Shown: positions 7,975-15,269, counted from the stretch's first letter. The stretch: 19,248 nt of DNA from Gammaproteobacteria bacterium RBG_16_57_12 (GCA_001801365.1 MGXL01000010.1:1-19248), one strand, 5' to 3'. Notes: a model not told the origin generated them from the sequence alone. Numbers and translations: made by a program.

Positions 7975-9117
7975 CTACTTCTTCTTAGACTCTTTCATTT
8001 CTTTTTGTATCTGTTCACGATAGCGAGTGCCAAGGTAACCATCTTCGCGTGTCAGCTTGGCTGGGCGGAATATCTCCAGCTTGCTAAAATACTGATCGAT
8101 AAGATATATCCGCCCGTCTTCATCAACATCGATACCTGCCGGCAGCATATATTTGGCAGGGCCGCCTTGTTCATCACGGTTGCCGATAAACAACAACAAT
8201 TCCCTGTCCTTACTGAAAATCTGGAAGTTGCCAAATGCCGCATCGGCAATGTAGATATTGCCTTCATTATCGGTTGCTACGCCTTTGGGGCGTGAAAAAT
8301 CACCTCTATTGCGACCTGCCTTGCCCCAGGAAAACTTAAAACTGTTATCCGGATTGAAGGCCTCGATGCGGAAATTACCCGTGTCCACAACATAAAGCGT
8401 GCCATCCGGACCAGTCGCCGCTTGTAGTGGCAGGTTAAATTCACCGTCGTTTACGCCTCGTTTGCCGATAGTGCTCAGATGTTCGCCGGATTGAGTGTCA
8501 AAGACAACGACATTATGCCGCTCGGAATCAATGCCCCCGGTGTCGACCACATAGGCGAGTTTGCCATCGGGGCTGATGGTCACGCCTGAAGGTCGTTCCA
8601 GATTATCTTTATTGCCCAGTGCCCGCAGGAAGTTGCCATCCTTGTCGAAGACGACTACACGCTTGGCGGTGTTGTCGGCCACATAGACATCACCATTGCT
8701 GCTGGTATCAATCCCCAGGGGTTTGAGTAGTCTGCCTGGGCCATCGGTACCGATGAATTTGGTTTCTCCGCGTGGCGCATCGAACATGAGTACAGCCCGC
8801 TGGACTGTGTCTGAAACATATATTCTGCCCTCGCGGACCGCCACACCATAGGGCTTGGACAGACCGAAGGATTCGCCAGCGCTGCCGGTAGCAAATATCA
8901 GAAATTTATCTGAAGTAGTTATATCTTTTATATCAGCACCACTGCGGATAGTTGCCTCGTATACAAAACGCGGCTCCTCAGGTGGCGAGGGGAATACTAA
9001 AGGTTTTAATTCTTTTTGGGCTGTACTGCAGCCGCCAAGCGCGATCAGTATGGATATTGTAAGTATTAAATATGATGAAAGGGATCTGTCTTTTACTTCA
9101 CGTGGCAGGTTGCGCAT
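7975..9117 (-). CDS. Six-bladed NHL-repeat beta-propeller lipoprotein
   Basis: The 380-residue product has a lipoprotein signal with lipobox A-L-G-G-C (Cys30, Ser at +2, favouring the outer membrane). Six NHL blades follow, each with a [KRL]-P-x-G-[VI] entry and a [IVL]-Y-[VIL]-x-D core (Y-V-S-D, Y-V-A-D, Y-V-V-D, Y-V-V-D, Y-I-A-D, Y-L-I-D). The tail is lysine-rich. NHL propellers are binding scaffolds, not enzymes by default, and are often found beside multiheme cytochrome genes in metal-respiring bacteria. The ATG at 9117 lies inside the 3' end of the upstream pentaheme gene (25-nt overlap), with a weak GAAGA SD about 8 nt upstream. No other plausible start precedes the lipobox. This strongly couples it to the cytochrome; an accessory or docking role is inferred, not shown. 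Confidence 0.85.
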   Translation of the reverse strand: MRNLPREVKDRSLSSYLILTISILIALGGCSTAQKELKPLVFPSPPEEPRFVYEATIRSGADIKDITTSDKFLIFATGSAGESFGLSKPYGVAVREGRIYVSDTVQRAVLMFDAPRGETKFIGTDGPGRLLKPLGIDTSSNGDVYVADNTAKRVVVFDKDGNFLRALGNKDNLERPSGVTISPDGKLAYVVDTGGIDSERHNVVVFDTQSGEHLSTIGKRGVNDGEFNLPLQAATGPDGTLYVVDTGNFRIEAFNPDNSFKFSWGKAGRNRGDFSRPKGVATDNEGNIYIADAAFGNFQIFSKDRELLLFIGNRDEQGGPAKYMLPAGIDVDEDGRIYLIDQYFSKLEIFRPAKLTREDGYLGTRYREQIQKEMKESKKK

Positions 9118-9899
9118 AGTATGTCTCTTCTCTGAGTTAGAAGCAGCTCATTGCTTGGATCATGCAGGTTGTGGCATGTAGCACATTCAACCGAACCATT
9201 ATACAACTTTACCCCAGTATTGAAACCATGCTGGAAATCATCGGGTAACTTGAAATCCGGATCTTTCCAGTTATTGCCACCATAGGTCATTGAAACCGGG
9301 TGCTCATCCTGCAGACCAGTGCCAACCACTTTGACGCTTATGTCATGTGCCACAGTGCCGTTATGACATTGTCCGCAGCTCGTCAGTTCCTTGGCGCCAT
9401 TGAGTCTCATATGAAGAGCGGCATCCTGTTTATTTCTGAATGCAGCGGGTTTGAAAAGTATCATATCCACTGCCATGGTGCCGTCGTGGCAGGACAAGCA
9501 GAGCAAACTGATGGAGCTAGGCGAGTTGGGTTTGTTATCCATGGATCCGCTGTCATACAAACGATAATTTTCTGTAGCGGGCATGTAGCGATTCCAGCCC
9601 TCAATTACACCACTGTTTTCGAGATTAAGATTCTGCCCGGGTGTAATGCCGGCTTCTTCAGGAGATAGATGGCAATATACGCAGGGATTGCCATAATCGG
9701 AAAATGCTACACCGCCCATGGCGACTACACCTGCCCGGTGGTTGAGGCCGGTAAAGTCGTGTTTCGAGCCACGGATAGGATCGGCATCCCCTGCAATGGG
9801 ATCTGCAAAGATTGGCAAGGGTTCAGCCGCCTGCAGGCTACCAGCAGCAGTAACCATTATCCACAGGCAGGCCATTTGTACAGCTTTTTTGATCCGCAT
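9093..9899 (-). CDS. Periplasmic pentaheme c-type cytochrome
   Basis: The 268-residue product has a Sec signal peptide (basic M-R-I-K-K, hydrophobic core, A-A-E cleavage near residue 25). Five CxxCH heme-attachment sites are at residues 73, 134, 175, 239 and 262; the last leaves only V-K after its histidine. Additional histidines (for example H53, H163, H200, H224, H246) could serve as distal ligands. The E-H-P-V-S-M segment resembles that of other doubled-CxxCH cytochromes. It likely carries electrons in the periplasm or at the cell surface; donor and acceptor cannot be read from the sequence. The start at 9899 is supported by GGAG at 9908-9911, 8 nt upstream. It is first in a two-gene unit with the NHL lipoprotein and diverges from the hexaheme locus, with a palindrome just upstream. 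Confidence 0.88.
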   Translation of the reverse strand: MRIKKAVQMACLWIMVTAAGSLQAAEPLPIFADPIAGDADPIRGSKHDFTGLNHRAGVVAMGGVAFSDYGNPCVYCHLSPEEAGITPGQNLNLENSGVIEGWNRYMPATENYRLYDSGSMDNKPNSPSSISLLCLSCHDGTMAVDMILFKPAAFRNKQDAALHMRLNGAKELTSCGQCHNGTVAHDISVKVVGTGLQDEHPVSMTYGGNNWKDPDFKLPDDFQHGFNTGVKLYNGSVECATCHNLHDPSNELLLTQRRDILCATCHVK

Positions 9900-9917
9900 T
9901 CCTGTTACTCCAGGTAA

Positions 9918-9931
9918 CTGAATATATTCAG
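9918..9931. promoter_or_regulatory. 14-bp perfect palindrome upstream of the pentaheme gene (candidate operator)
   Basis: CTGAATATATTCAG is fully self-complementary. It sits 19 nt before the pentaheme start codon, just upstream of its GGAG site, in the intergenic region shared with the divergent hexaheme gene. It could bind a dimeric regulator. It does not match a regulator consensus that I can name. Confidence 0.4.
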
Positions 9932-10131
9932 GGTCAAAATCATTTTAAGAATATCATCATTCTAACCCTACATATATAATATCGCACTTAAACATCATTA
10001 CTTTAATGGTTATCAGATTAGCACGAATAAGCCTGGACTGATTCTTGAAAATCCCCGAACAGCAATATTCACATGAATGCCATGGTTGGTTCCCGGCATA
10101 TTTTACGACGAGCCTCAACTAAAAAAAACGC

Positions 10132-10160
10132 TTGTGATAGCATAGGGTACTTTTTAGAAT
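10132..10160 (+). promoter_or_regulatory. Candidate sigma-70 promoter of the hexaheme cytochrome gene
   Basis: A -35-like TTGTGA (10132-10137) and a -10-like TAGAAT (10155-10160) are separated by 17 nt. The predicted start point is about 30 nt before the ATG at 10198. Matches are 4/6 and 5/6, so this is plausible but unproven. Confidence 0.4.
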
Positions 10161-10197
10161 CCGCTTATCAAAATTGGTGTATTTATTGACTATATTT

Positions 10198-11283
10198 ATG
10201 GGTAATAAAAAATATTTAATGGCCTTCGTGGGTTTCGCCTTTGCCCTAATGAACGGTGTGCAGGCAGCCGAAGGGCAATTTGAGGTGCTGTATGCTAAAA
10301 ATTGTGCAGTTTGTCATGGGATAAAAGGAGATGGCAAAGGGTCCGGGGTCAGTAACGTGGTACCGCCACCTGTGGATTTTACTCGCCCGGATGTTATTGT
10401 GGATTTGAATCGTAATCGCATGATCGAGTCAATCGCCAACGGTCGGCAGGGGACGGCTATGCAGGCCTGGCGCGACCGTCTATCCGCAAAGGAAATCGAG
10501 GGGCTGGCTGATTATATTCAGTCTGATTTGATGCGTATCCAGTTGAGCCGTACTGTGATGCAACTGCCACAACGATTGAAGCAGGGTGAAAAGATTTATC
10601 AGCAAAACTGTTCGGTGTGCCACGGTGACTATGGACAGACCGGGGTATGGACGCGCAGCAGCATGGGCAAGTCTGCCCCGAGGAACTTTACTGCAGATGC
10701 CTCGAAAAGCAAGCTGGACCGCAGCCGTATGATTGACGCCGTAACTCATGGCAAGCCGGGTACCGCGATGATGCCCTACAGCTCCCGGTTATCACCGGAA
10801 CAGCTAGGGAATGTGGTGGATTATATTCGCGTGGCCTTGATGGGCTTCCCCCTGGAGCAGATCGAGAAAGAGGCAACACAAACACCGCAGGCTGAAATCG
10901 GCAGTGAACAGGTTGCGTTCAGGGCAAAATCATTGCCGGATAATCTGCTGGGCAACCCCCAGGAAGGACGCAAGCTCTTCGTGCGGAATTGCGTGCCCTG
11001 TCATGGGGTGAAGGGTGATGGCGATGGGCCACGCGCTTATTTTATCACCCCCAAGCCGCGTAATTTCGTCAGCGAAGACACACGGCGCGCCTTGAATCGG
11101 CCCAAGATATTCAATGCCGTCTCCAATGGTCTGCAGGGCTCGGTAATGCCGGCCTGGAGCAAGGTGCTGAATAATCAGGAAATCGCCAATGTCTCGGAGT
11201 ACGTTTTCAGGGCCTTTATTGTCGGCGATTACAAGGGTGTCAGCCAGCAAGAACCGAACGAGGCAATTGAAAAAAAAAACTGA
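10198..11283 (+). CDS. Triheme c-type cytochrome; N-terminal half of a probable frameshifted hexaheme protein
   Basis: From the ATG at 10198 the product is 361 residues. A signal peptide (M-G-N-K-K, hydrophobic core, V-Q-A-A-E near residue 24) is followed by three class-I-like cytochrome c modules with CxxCH at residues 36, 138 and 265. Each module ends in a likely Met-ligand motif: G-T-A-M-Q-A-W, G-T-A-M-M-P-Y and G-S-V-M-P-A-W. A TTG at 10174 is an in-frame alternative start but would spoil the signal peptide. The ATG has no clear SD. The frame ends in E-K-K-N at an A10 run, immediately followed by TGA. A -1 shift there continues without a stop into the next three-heme frame. It may therefore be both a complete triheme product and the front half of a hexaheme one. 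Role: periplasmic electron carrier; partners unknown. Confidence 0.85.
   Translation: MGNKKYLMAFVGFAFALMNGVQAAEGQFEVLYAKNCAVCHGIKGDGKGSGVSNVVPPPVDFTRPDVIVDLNRNRMIESIANGRQGTAMQAWRDRLSAKEIEGLADYIQSDLMRIQLSRTVMQLPQRLKQGEKIYQQNCSVCHGDYGQTGVWTRSSMGKSAPRNFTADASKSKLDRSRMIDAVTHGKPGTAMMPYSSRLSPEQLGNVVDYIRVALMGFPLEQIEKEATQTPQAEIGSEQVAFRAKSLPDNLLGNPQEGRKLFVRNCVPCHGVKGDGDGPRAYFITPKPRNFVSEDTRRALNRPKIFNAVSNGLQGSVMPAWSKVLNNQEIANVSEYVFRAFIVGDYKGVSQQEPNEAIEKKN
11260..11283 (+). promoter_or_regulatory. Candidate -1 programmed frameshift site (SD-like element, A10 slippery run, stop)
   Basis: GAGG (11260-11263) resembles an internal Shine-Dalgarno stimulator. Exactly 10 nt later is the heptamer A AAA AAC (11274-11280), with AAA AAC in the zero frame, nested in ten consecutive A (11270-11279). 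The zero-frame stop TGA follows at 11281. A -1 slip makes the next codon CTG at 11280-11282 and enters the downstream frame. This mirrors the dnaX design (SD about 10 nt before A AAA AAG). Transcriptional slippage on A10, or an indel error in the assembly, would have the same effect. Confidence 0.6.
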
Positions 11284-12281
11284 TTGAAGAGAAGATTCTA
11301 CCCGTATCGAGGGAGAGTACCGGTTATGCCAGCCCTCGATGGGCGGTGCCCGGGGCAGGCCCGTCTGAATCCTCGTCCGCGGCGTCCCGGCACGAACGGG
11401 GGCGTGCCATCTATAATTTCCGTTGTTATTACTGCCATGGTTATTCGGGGGATGCCAAGACCCTGGCCGCGCGCTTTTTGAATCCCGCGCCCAGGAGTTT
11501 TGTCGCCACTGCCCCGGATAAATTAAGCCGGGCCTCGATGCTGGATGCCATAATGCACGGACGCACGGGAAGTGCCATGATGTCGTTTCAGAAAGTGTTG
11601 GATCCCGGTGAAATTGAACTGGTGGCGGATTTCGTGCGCAAGGAATTCATGGTAGACAAGGCGCCCAACACGCGCTATCACACCAAGGAGAACGGCTGGC
11701 CGCAACACGAGCGGTATGCCATTGCCTATCCGTTTGCGACCGGCGAGATTCCTATCGATGCCCCCTGGGCAGATTTGACACCCGAGCAGCAGGCGGGCCT
11801 GCGGTTGTTTATGAGATCCTGCGTGTCCTGCCATGACCGGTCAGAGGTCCTGGATAGCCAGCTTGTCTGGAAGCCACGGCCGGTTTCATATCCGCGCAAT
11901 AACTATTCACACAAGGCCCCGCGTCCGGATGCCGTAAGCTCGGCGTCGATCTTTGGCAAACACGATGTTCCGCCCACGCTGACCCGTGCCACGTCACTGG
12001 AGCGGCAAGGGGAGCAACTGTTTCAGGTGAATTGTGCGTTTTGTCACGGGGGGGATGGCACCGGCAAGAACTGGATCGGCAGTTTCATGGATCCGCCGGC
12101 GCGCGACCTGACTGATCCGGCGGTAATGTCGGGCATGACGCGGCAACGGTTGTATCATGTGCTCATGGAAGGACTGCCGGGAACCAAGATGCCGGCCTGG
12201 AAGAGCGTGTTGAATGAAGATCAAATCGATGCAATCATCGCTTATGTTGCAGTGGCTTTTTATCGCTTGCCGGAGAAATAA
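11271..12281 (+). CDS. C-terminal triheme half of hexaheme cytochrome, reached by -1 frameshift
   Basis: The frame is open from 11271, just after an in-frame TGA at 11268, to TAA at 12281. It carries CxxCH sites at nt 11424 (C-Y-Y-C-H), 11820 (C-V-S-C-H) and 12033 (C-A-F-C-H). Modules 4 and 6 repeat the pattern of the upstream frame, with Met motifs G-S-A-M-M-S-F and G-T-K-M-P-A-W. Module 5 is short and lacks that motif. The only start codon before the first heme is a GTG at 11346 (311 residues), with no SD and no signal peptide. A c-type cytochrome made from it could not be exported for heme attachment. Joined to the upstream frame through a Pro/Ser-rich linker it gives one exported protein of about 694 residues with six hemes. 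The frame is otherwise intact, so it does not look like a decayed gene. Confidence 0.8.
   Translation, partial: KKKLIEEKILPVSRESTGYASPRWAVPGAGPSESSSAASRHERGRAIYNFRCYYCHGYSGDAKTLAARFLNPAPRSFVATAPDKLSRASMLDAIMHGRTGSAMMSFQKVLDPGEIELVADFVRKEFMVDKAPNTRYHTKENGWPQHERYAIAYPFATGEIPIDAPWADLTPEQQAGLRLFMRSCVSCHDRSEVLDSQLVWKPRPVSYPRNNYSHKAPRPDAVSSASIFGKHDVPPTLTRATSLERQGEQLFQVNCAFCHGGDGTGKNWIGSFMDPPARDLTDPAVMSGMTRQRLYHVLMEGLPGTKMPAWKSVLNEDQIDAIIAYVAVAFYRLPEK
11306..11340 (+). other. Stem-loop downstream of the candidate frameshift site
   Basis: ATCGAGGG (11306-11313) pairs perfectly with CCCTCGAT (11333-11340) around a 19-nt loop. It begins 25 nt after the slippery heptamer, farther than the usual 5-9 nt for a stimulatory structure. 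A role in frameshifting is possible but not favoured by the spacing. Confidence 0.35.
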
Positions 12282-12314
12282 CTCGGTGATGCTAAGACGA
12301 TTGGGTGAACCATT

Positions 12315-13346
12315 ATGATCAAGGCGGGCATTGTAGGTGGAACGGGATATACCGGCGTGGAGTTGCTGAGATTATTGGCGCTGCATCCACAGGTAGATCT
12401 GTCGGTGATCACCTCGCGATCGGAATGCGGCCTTCCTGCAGCCGATCTGTTTCCCAATCTGCGCGGTTATGTGAATCTGGCATTTGCCGAACCCGATCCG
12501 GCGGTGTTAAAAGCCTGTGATGTGGTTTTTTTTGCAACCCCCAATGGCGTGGCCATGGGCATGGTCCCCGACCTGTTGGCCGCCGATGTGCGGGTTATCG
12601 ATCTTGCGGCGGATTTCCGGCTCAAAGACCCGCAACTCTGGCAGCAATGGTATGGCATGTCCCATGCCTGCCCGGAGTTACTGGCTGAGGCCGTGTATGG
12701 TCTGCCGGAGTTGAACAGGGCGGCGATCCAAAAGGCCCGCCTGGTGGCAAATCCCGGCTGTTATCCCACCGCCGTGCAGTTGGGCCTGATACCTCTCCTG
12801 GAGCATGGACTGGCTGATACGCAATATTTGATCGCTGATGCCAAGTCGGGCGTCAGCGGGGCGGGCCGGAAGGCGGAGCTGGGGATGTTATTGTGCGAGG
12901 CGAGCGAGAATTTCAAGGCCTATGCCGTGTCCGGCCATCGGCATCTGCCGGAAATCAAACAGGGACTGCGTCAAGTGGCGCATACAGAGGTAGGCCTGAC
13001 CTTTGTGCCGCATTTGACACCGATGATCCGTGGCATTCACGCCACACTCTATGCCGTAGTGGAGGACCGGTCAGTCGATTTACAGGCGCTCTATGAGCAG
13101 CATTATGCCCGTGAGCCCTTTGTCGACGTTTTACCCCCCGGCGCCCATCCGGAGACACGCAGTGTGCGGGGTGCGAATTACTGCCGTATCGCCGTGCATC
13201 GTCCGCAAAATGGGGATGTCGTGACCATTCTTTCCGTGATCGACAACCTGGTAAAGGGTGCGGCTGGCCAGGCGATTCAGAATATGAACCTCATGTTTGG
13301 CTTGGCTGAAGAAAGCGGCCTGGAATCTCCGGGTTTAATGCCATAA
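12315..13346 (+). CDS. argC: N-acetyl-gamma-glutamyl-phosphate reductase
   Basis: ArcC-independent step three of arginine biosynthesis: NADPH-dependent reduction of N-acetylglutamyl phosphate to the semialdehyde in the cytoplasm. The 343-residue length is normal for the family. The N-terminal dinucleotide-binding motif [10 protein letters not shown] is at residues 5-14. The catalytic cysteine is C149 in N-P-G-C-Y-P-T. The substrate region G-H-R-H-L-P-E and the segment [11 protein letters not shown] are intact. The ATG at 12315 lies 33 nt after the cytochrome stop; SD is weak. The gene probably heads the argC – DUF6776 – bactofilin – erpA group. No metabolic link to the cytochromes is apparent. 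Confidence 0.96.
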   Translation: MIKAGIVGGTGYTGVELLRLLALHPQVDLSVITSRSECGLPAADLFPNLRGYVNLAFAEPDPAVLKACDVVFFATPNGVAMGMVPDLLAADVRVIDLAADFRLKDPQLWQQWYGMSHACPELLAEAVYGLPELNRAAIQKARLVANPGCYPTAVQLGLIPLLEHGLADTQYLIADAKSGVSGAGRKAELGMLLCEASENFKAYAVSGHRHLPEIKQGLRQVAHTEVGLTFVPHLTPMIRGIHATLYAVVEDRSVDLQALYEQHYAREPFVDVLPPGAHPETRSVRGANYCRIAVHRPQNGDVVTILSVIDNLVKGAAGQAIQNMNLMFGLAEESGLESPGLMP

Positions 13347-13358
13347 TAAGTTGAGAAA

Positions 13359-14108
13359 ATGATGTCCAAGAATATTTCCCAGATGATCATCTTGCCCCGT
13401 CAGACCAAACGGCTCTGGCTGTACGGGATATCGTTCATTATCGGATTGTTGCTGTCCGGGTGGCTGTTGTTTAGTTGGGGGTGGGGCAGTGCCGGAATCG
13501 ATAATCTCGAACTGCAAGCCGAACGCGATCGCTTACATGAGGAGGTTGCTACATTACAAACCGCCAATGACGCCCTCAAGTTACAGATAGCGGTATTGGA
13601 ACAATCGCAACAGGTGGAGCGGGAGGCCTATTCCCAGGTAAAGGATAGCCTGGTTGATTTGGAGGGCAAAAATCGGGAATTACGTGAGGAGATCGCCTTT
13701 TATCGGGGTATTGTCAAGCCCAAGGAGAGCTCGGCGGGCCTGCGGATCGAGGATTTTAGCATCTGGCAGGACGGGGAGGAGCGCCTGTTTCATTACAAGC
13801 TGGTACTGACCCAGGTGCTGAAAAATGAAGCCCTGGTTAAGGGCAGTGTCAACATGGTTGTCAAGGGGTTTGCCGATGATCGGCCGGTTGAGTATTCGCT
13901 GGAGAAGCTATCACACGCCGCCGGGCTGCCCATGCAGTTTTCCTTTCGTTATTTTCAGAAATTTGAGGGTGATATCTTGCTGCCGGAGGGATTTAAGCCG
14001 CGTGGTGTCTATGTGGAGGTCGTGCCACGTAACAGCAATATGATCATGAACACCTTCGAATGGAAGGTGGATCAGGGAAAAATAGCCGAGGAGGTCAGTA
14101 ATCTCTAA
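13359..14108 (+). CDS. DUF6776-family membrane coiled-coil protein
   Basis: The 249-residue protein has a short cytoplasmic N-terminus, one TM helix (about residues 23-46, G-I-S-F-I-I-G-L-L-L-S-G-W-L-L-F), a coiled coil (about 50-115) and a C-terminal globular domain (about 125-240). The F-Y-R-G-I-V motif is near residue 115. The layout matches the uncharacterised DUF6776 family found next to argC and bactofilin in gammaproteobacteria. It begins 12 nt after argC; two consecutive ATG codons (13359, 13362) can serve as start. The placement beside bactofilin suggests a cell-envelope or cytoskeletal partner, but this is inference; no function is known. Confidence 0.8.
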   Translation: MMSKNISQMIILPRQTKRLWLYGISFIIGLLLSGWLLFSWGWGSAGIDNLELQAERDRLHEEVATLQTANDALKLQIAVLEQSQQVEREAYSQVKDSLVDLEGKNRELREEIAFYRGIVKPKESSAGLRIEDFSIWQDGEERLFHYKLVLTQVLKNEALVKGSVNMVVKGFADDRPVEYSLEKLSHAAGLPMQFSFRYFQKFEGDILLPEGFKPRGVYVEVVPRNSNMIMNTFEWKVDQGKIAEEVSNL

Positions 14109-14174
14109 TCAGCCAGATCTGGCTATCGAAGGTTGTAAGAATTTAACTGGTTGATAATTAATCATATATTGATA

Positions 14175-14281
14175 GCCATGGTTGCCTTGCCACGGCATTC
14201 TCAAGCATTACTGCCTTGCGCCGATATCCAGTAATTGATCTATATTGAAAACCGGACTGCCATAGAGGCAACCACCATGGC
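14175..14281. repeat. Interrupted inverted repeat upstream of the bactofilin gene
   Basis: GCCATGGTTGCC (14175-14186) is matched in inverse by GGCAACC (14267-14273) plus CCATGGC (14275-14281). The right copy has a 3-nt insertion relative to the left. It lies in the 200-base gap between the DUF6776 and bactofilin genes. It could be a long-range leader hairpin or a small mobile-element remnant; no flanking direct repeat was found. Confidence 0.35.
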
Positions 14282-14308
14282 ACCTAAATCGTGACGGAGG
14301 AGTGAAAT

Positions 14309-14785
14309 ATGTTTGGCGGTGATAAAAAAACCAAGACGACAAATACGAGAATAGATTCATTGATCGGTCAGAATACCGAGTTGTGTGGCGACCTGATATT
14401 TTCCGGTGGTCTGCATATCGATGGGAGAATCAAAGGCAATGTGATAGCCACTCACGAGTCATCCCTATTAACCTTAAGTGACAAGGGTGTGATAGAAGGG
14501 AATGTGCGGGTGCCCAATATTGTATTAAATGGCCAGGTGATTGGGGATGTTCATGCCTCGGAACGTATTGAACTTGCCGCGCAGGCGCGTGTCAACGGTA
14601 ATGTGTATTATAATCTTATCGAAATGGCGATGGGCGCCGAGGTGAACGGCAGCCTGGTTCATAGCAAGGTCGAAGAAGGAGCGCCTGCTCAATCGATGGC
14701 AACCGGCAAGAAGGCCATGTCCCAGGATGGAAGTGATGTGGTAGAATCGAGCATACTCGGCTATCTGGGTGCCGAGAAGCGCTGA
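14309..14785 (+). CDS. Bactofilin (polymer-forming cytoskeletal protein)
   Basis: The 158-residue protein has a central right-handed beta-helix domain of the bactofilin (DUF583) type at about residues 18-115. It contains repeated short strands such as G-G-L-H-I-D-G-R-I-K-G-N-V, G-V-I-E-G-N-V, G-Q-V-I-G-D-V and A-R-V-N-G-N-V-Y-Y. The tails are charged and probably disordered. Bactofilins polymerise without nucleotide at the inner membrane and position wall-remodelling enzymes. A strong SD, GGAGG at 14296-14300, lies 8 nt before the ATG. Bactofilin genes are often linked to M23 endopeptidases; one is encoded nearby on the opposite strand, with erpA and anmK between. Confidence 0.93.
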   Translation: MFGGDKKTKTTNTRIDSLIGQNTELCGDLIFSGGLHIDGRIKGNVIATHESSLLTLSDKGVIEGNVRVPNIVLNGQVIGDVHASERIELAAQARVNGNVYYNLIEMAMGAEVNGSLVHSKVEEGAPAQSMATGKKAMSQDGSDVVESSILGYLGAEKR

Positions 14786-14814
14786 AGTTAAGATGTAGAC
14801 GTTAGGAGATTAGC

Positions 14815-15171
14815 ATGACTCAAACCATGACCAACACCGAGGAAAGCCCGGTACTCTTTACCGATTCTGCCGCAACGAAGGTAAAAGAATTGATTGAGGA
14901 AGAGGGAAATCGCGAACTGATGCTGCGCGTTTTTATCTCCGGCGGGGGTTGTTCTGGGTTTCAGTATGGGTTTACCTTTGATGAAACCCTGAATGATGGC
15001 GATACCTGTGTAGTGAAGAACGGCGTCCGTCTGCTGATCGATCCCATGAGCTATCAATATCTGGTAGGTGCGGAGATCGATTATACCGAGAGTCTGGAAG
15101 GGGCCCAGTTTGTGATCCGCAATCCCAATGCGTCCACTACCTGTGGTTGCGGCTCTTCATTTTCGGCTTAA
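14815..15171 (+). CDS. erpA: Iron-sulfur cluster insertion protein ErpA (A-type carrier)
   Basis: The 118-residue A-type carrier has the three conserved cysteines: one in S-G-G-G-C-S-G-F and two in the C-terminal T-C-G-C-G-S-S-F motif. Length and spacing match ErpA, including the F-T-D-S-A-A-T-K-V region and G-F-T-F-D-E. It receives Fe-S clusters from the Isc scaffold and inserts them into apoproteins, including respiratory and isoprenoid enzymes. AGGAG at 14804-14808 lies 6 nt before the ATG. A rho-independent hairpin follows, so it is the last gene of this unit. IscA is a close relative, but the neighbourhood favours ErpA. Confidence 0.93.
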   Translation: MTQTMTNTEESPVLFTDSAATKVKELIEEEGNRELMLRVFISGGGCSGFQYGFTFDETLNDGDTCVVKNGVRLLIDPMSYQYLVGAEIDYTESLEGAQFVIRNPNASTTCGCGSSFSA

Positions 15172-15217
15172 AGCTGTGAGATATTGATCCCGCCCTTATT
15201 TTCAAAATCCATATATT

Positions 15218-15245
15218 AAGGAGACTAATCGCCTCCTTTGTTTTT
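15218..15245 (+). terminator. Rho-independent terminator after erpA
   Basis: AAGGAG (15218-15223) pairs with CTCCTT (15233-15238) around a 9-nt loop, followed by a T-rich stretch ending in five T at 15241-15245. The stem is short but correctly placed 47 nt after the erpA stop, facing the convergent anmK gene. Confidence 0.6.
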
Positions 15246-15269
15246 GGCAGGCCCTGGAAAGGCTATGGA

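Larger units (their letters stand above)
9900..10197. other. Divergent intergenic region between two multiheme cytochrome loci
   Basis: This AT-rich stretch of 298 bases separates the pentaheme/NHL unit (minus) from the hexaheme gene (plus). It holds the 14-bp palindrome at 9918-9931, a short inverted repeat AGAAT-N6-ATTCT at 9948-9963, a TATAAT on the plus strand at 9975-9980 without a good -35, and a better plus-strand promoter candidate at 10132-10160. No small ORF or RNA gene was recognised. Confidence 0.5.

Noticed and set aside
9300..9668. Plus-strand open frame of 122 codons inside the pentaheme gene
   Set aside because: It is antisense to a gene with signal peptide and five heme sites; cysteine-rich look comes from the complement of heme codons.
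9975..9980. Perfect TATAAT on the plus strand as a promoter for the hexaheme gene
   Set aside because: No acceptable -35 lies at 16-18 nt and the leader would exceed 200 nt; the candidate at 10132-10160 is better.
10079..10088. GCCATGGTTG shared with the inverted repeat at 14175, as a possible dispersed repeat
   Set aside because: Only ten bases match and the flanks differ; chance is a sufficient explanation.
11306..11340. Stem-loop as the main stimulator of frameshifting
   Set aside because: Spacing of 25 nt from the heptamer is too long for the usual mechanism; the upstream SD-like element is the better candidate.
11284..11481. Open frame of 65 codons right after the triheme stop, in the same frame
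   Set aside because: It is very rich in Arg and Pro, has no SD, and lies across the start of the three-heme frame, whose CxxCH conservation shows which frame is coding.
11346..12281. Independent cytoplasmic start at GTG 11346 for the second triheme frame
   Set aside because: There is no SD and no signal peptide, and covalent heme attachment happens outside the cytoplasm, so a stand-alone product would not mature.
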